From Anaerocolumna cellulosilytica (GTDB taxonomy: Bacteria > Bacillota > Clostridia > Lachnospirales > Lachnospiraceae), in contig NZ_AP023367.1 in NCBI RefSeq assembly GCF_014218335.1, forward strand, positions 139,001-203,000: 64,000 nt of DNA, written 5' to 3'. The notes beneath the pieces are model-generated. The model worked only from the letters and a program-made list of their open reading frames with translations, ran no database searches and was not told where the DNA came from. Below are positions 61,765 to 64,000 of this stretch, one piece after another (position 1 is the stretch's first letter; every line of letters starts with the position of its first letter). The position numbers and the translations under genes are program-made.

Positions 61765-62789
61765 TGTTTGAGGCAATGACGTATGAAGCTATATTAGCAG
61801 ACATGCTAAAACGGGTTACAACGGATGTAGATAAAAGGGAAGGAAGTATTCTATACGATGCACTTGCCCCTTGTGCCTACGAGTTGGCACAGACCTATTT
61901 TAATTTAAGCAGCTTTCTGGATTTGGTATCTGGGGATACTGCGGTTGGTGAATACTTAGACCGTGTAGTTGCTGACTATGGGATAAGCAGAAAGCAAGCA
62001 ACAAAGGCAGTTCGTAAAGTAGTTACAACCGATGACATAAGCCTGGGAACCAGATGGGGGCTGGAGGGAAGTGTTTATCAGATAACAGCTCAGTTGGGAG
62101 AAAATATCTATCAGGCAGAGTGTGAGCAGACCGGAGAGCTTGGAAACCGTTACAGTGGGAGCTTACTAAGTCTTGATAATATAAAAGGTGTTACTGCCAC
62201 CTTGGGAGATATCATTACTGCCGGAGAGGAAGTTGAAACAGACAATAACCTTAGAGCAAGATTTTACGCACAAGTCCAGTCTCCCAGTACCAGCGGTAAC
62301 GCAGATAACTATAAAAAATGGGCGTTGGAAGTTCCAGGGGTAGGGGATGCCAAGGTATATCCGCTATGGAATGGAAATGGAACGGTAAAAGTCATGGTGG
62401 TGGACAGTAACATGTCTATTGATACAGGACTTGAAAAACCGGTAGCTGACTATATAGAAACCGTCAGGCCCATAGGAGCAACCGTTACAGTAACCAGCCC
62501 TGGGAGTAAAGAGATTTCAATTTCTGCTAAGATAACCCTTGATGGAACTAAATTATTACAGGAAGTCATAGAAAGCTTTTACAGTACATTTGCAGACTAT
62601 CTTAAGAATACTATCTTTTCATCTTACGTAGTAAGTTATGCCAAAGTGGGTAGTCTTTTGTTGGCTACGGAAGGAATTTCTGATTATACAGATCTATTCC
62701 TAAATGGCGACACAAGTAATGTCCCAATTGCAGAAACTGAAATGCCTATGGTTGGCAACCTTGAACTTGTGGAGGTGGTCTCTGAATGA
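61764..62789 (+). CDS. xkdT: baseplate J protein
   Basis: 341 residues of the gpJ/XkdT family: KREGSILYDALAPCAYELAQTY near the start, GEYLDRVVADYGISRKQAT, and the PSTSGNADNYKKWALEVPGVGDAKVYPLW core. It builds the wedges of the contractile baseplate. Confidence 0.93.
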   Translation: MFEAMTYEAILADMLKRVTTDVDKREGSILYDALAPCAYELAQTYFNLSSFLDLVSGDTAVGEYLDRVVADYGISRKQATKAVRKVVTTDDISLGTRWGLEGSVYQITAQLGENIYQAECEQTGELGNRYSGSLLSLDNIKGVTATLGDIITAGEEVETDNNLRARFYAQVQSPSTSGNADNYKKWALEVPGVGDAKVYPLWNGNGTVKVMVVDSNMSIDTGLEKPVADYIETVRPIGATVTVTSPGSKEISISAKITLDGTKLLQEVIESFYSTFADYLKNTIFSSYVVSYAKVGSLLLATEGISDYTDLFLNGDTSNVPIAETEMPMVGNLELVEVVSE

Positions 62790-63313
62790 ATCTGATGCAG
62801 CATTTACCAGATTATTATGTAAACAATCAAACTATGGAGACTTTACAAGGATTGTTAAGTGTTCATATCAATAAACTTGCAGAAGACTTTAACAACACCT
62901 TAAATCAGTGTTTTGTCAATACCGCTACAGAACTTTTAAGTCGTTACGAGAAAATCTATGGACTAACGGTTGACGTAACAAAAAACCATGAATTCCGAAG
63001 AGAGCGAATCAGAGCCAAAATCAGAGGTACCGGTACCGTGACAAAGCAGATGATTGCGCAGGTTGCCAGATCTTACTCCAACGGTGAGGTCGAAGTGATT
63101 GAAAATAACGAAGAAAGCAGTTTTCTAGTTAGATTTGTGGGAACAAAGGGGATTCCTGCAAATATAACTGACTTAAGACTTACCATAGAAGAAATCAAAC
63201 CCGCACACTTGCGATTCGAGTTTGAGTATACCTATAACACCTGGAAGGATGTAGGGCGTATGACTTGGGGTGAGGCGACCGAACTTACTTGGGGAGAGAT
63301 TAGAGAGAGGTGA
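62786..63313 (+). CDS. xkdU: baseplate/tail protein, XkdU-like (DUF2313, gpI type)
   Basis: 175 residues; starts LMQHLPDYYVNNQTMETLQ and includes RRERIRAKIRGTGTVTKQMI, the YmfQ/XkdU pattern. In known tails this part links the baseplate to the fibres. Overlaps xkdT by 4 bases. Confidence 0.88.
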   Translation: MNLMQHLPDYYVNNQTMETLQGLLSVHINKLAEDFNNTLNQCFVNTATELLSRYEKIYGLTVDVTKNHEFRRERIRAKIRGTGTVTKQMIAQVARSYSNGEVEVIENNEESSFLVRFVGTKGIPANITDLRLTIEEIKPAHLRFEFEYTYNTWKDVGRMTWGEATELTWGEIRER

Positions 63314-63317
63314 TAGA

Positions 63318-63896
63318 ATGGCAGAATATACAAAGAATTATAATCTGAAGAAGCAGCAGGATAGTGATTATATCAGTATAGAGGGGCTTAATAATAACTT
63401 TGATGTGATTGATGAGGAACTGAATAAATTAGAGGAAGCTGGTGTGAAAGCAGTAGATGGTAAAGGTTTATCTTCTAATGATTTTACAGATGCAGAAAAA
63501 AGCAAATTAGCAGGTGTTGCGGTAAATGCCAACAATTATGTTCATCCAGCGAATCACTCACCGACAGTAATTGCTCAGGATGCAAATAATCGATTTGTGA
63601 CAGATGCAGAGAAGGCAGCATGGAATGGAAAACAAAATGCTCTTGGTTACACACCGGTTCGCCAAGGTACGGGATTTGGGCAATATCCTAATTTGGTATC
63701 AATTGGATGGTCGGGTTCAAGATTAAAAGCAACGGTAGATAGTACTGATTTAGGAAATATTGCCTTTGGTGACATTCCCACAACCCTTCCTGCTAATGGA
63801 GGGAATTCTGATTCTGTGGATGGTGTACATATACAGGTTCAAACTTCGATACCTGCTTCGCTAGGAAATAATGTATTATGCATTGTTTACGAATAG
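63318..63896 (+). CDS. tail fibre-type protein
   Basis: 192 residues from ATG 63318 (AGAGGTGA 8 bases upstream; the in-frame extension to 63270 overlaps xkdU). N-terminal part KNYNLKKQQDSDYISIEGLNNNFDVID is typical of XkdV-type fibre attachment domains; the middle has ADAEKxxWNGKQ-like fibre repeats (NRFVTDAEKAAWNGKQ). It likely binds the target cell surface. Short for a fibre, so the receptor-binding part may lie on a further gene. Confidence 0.75.
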   Translation: MAEYTKNYNLKKQQDSDYISIEGLNNNFDVIDEELNKLEEAGVKAVDGKGLSSNDFTDAEKSKLAGVAVNANNYVHPANHSPTVIAQDANNRFVTDAEKAAWNGKQNALGYTPVRQGTGFGQYPNLVSIGWSGSRLKATVDSTDLGNIAFGDIPTTLPANGGNSDSVDGVHIQVQTSIPASLGNNVLCIVYE

Positions 63897-63905
63897 GAGG
63901 TAGCA

Positions 63906-64000
63906 ATGGCAAAAGGAATGTACTTCGGAGTTAACGGACAGGCAAGGCGTGTTAAAAAGATTTATTATGGGGTTAATGGTGTACCAAGGAAAGTGAAAGA
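63906..64000 (+). CDS. start of a further tail-module gene, partial
   Basis: 31 codons are seen before the window ends. GGAGG precedes the ATG. The sequence shows an imperfect repeat (YFGVNGQARRVKKI, YYGVNGVPRKVK) that resembles short repeat units found in phage tail and surface proteins. No more can be said. Confidence 0.6.
   Translation, partial: MAKGMYFGVNGQARRVKKIYYGVNGVPRKVK

Noticed and set aside
52617-64000. Calling the phage-derived module a complete prophage
   Set aside because: No integration, packaging or capsid genes are visible, and one end lies outside the window.

Overview
The window comes from a low-GC, spore-forming, anaerobic Firmicute. It is most likely a plant-polysaccharide-fermenting member of the Lachnospiraceae or a related Clostridia group. 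This is inferred from the AT-rich sequence, AGGAGG ribosome sites, a hydrogenase-like gene, LysM/GH18 spore-type and S-layer-type proteins, a pectin-oligosaccharide locus and a solvent-type acetoacetate pathway. No RNA gene or CRISPR array was found.

Layout. 1-1404 (minus): the 5' part of a sensory-type [FeFe]-hydrogenase gene with a [2Fe-2S] protein. 1787-3178: asnS. 3470-4817: an ECF sigma factor and a membrane anti-sigma-like partner. 4969-11048 (minus): a MacAB-type export operon (permease, ATPase, adaptor) led by a repetitive S-layer-homology protein. 11456-12106 (minus): queT behind a structured leader that looks like a riboswitch. 12374-13663: a LysM/GH18 protein lacking the catalytic Glu. 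13837-16576: an AgrA/AgrC-like two-component pair followed by a small, otherwise unmarked AgrD-type autoinducer gene, with no agrB in view.

16720-21422 encodes a complete acetyl-CoA to isopropanol route: thiolase, acetoacetate decarboxylase, CoA-transferase A and B on the plus strand, and a convergent NADP-type secondary alcohol dehydrogenase. A GntR regulator follows, then an AraC/GyrI-type regulator, an Ig-repeat secreted protein and a cold-shock gene. 26852-42801 is a pectin/rhamnogalacturonan oligosaccharide locus. It has a membrane AraC-type sensor regulator, an lplABC-type importer without its own ATPase, a large glycosidase-like protein, two GH105 unsaturated-uronyl hydrolases, a GH28 polygalacturonase, a GH4 (LplD-like) galacturonidase and a second AraC regulator. 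Together they would import and dismantle pectic fragments inside the cell.

42941-51436 is accessory DNA: a small Cys/Lys-rich protein, a divergent Sau3AI-type restriction-modification system, a secreted protein plus membrane protein pair, a gene fragment, an intact IS256-family insertion with an 8-bp target duplication, a phosphatase-like gene, and two tandem XRE regulators. After a chromosomal nitroreductase gene, 52617 to the end holds a phage-derived module: ImmA-type protease, repressor, a compact operator/promoter switch, then a contractile-tail gene set in the order of Bacillus PBSX (xkdJ-like to xkdU-like plus fibre genes). The tail-assembly chaperone has a -1 frameshift site. No capsid, terminase, portal or integrase gene is visible, so a tailocin-like particle is the leading interpretation, but the module runs past the window.
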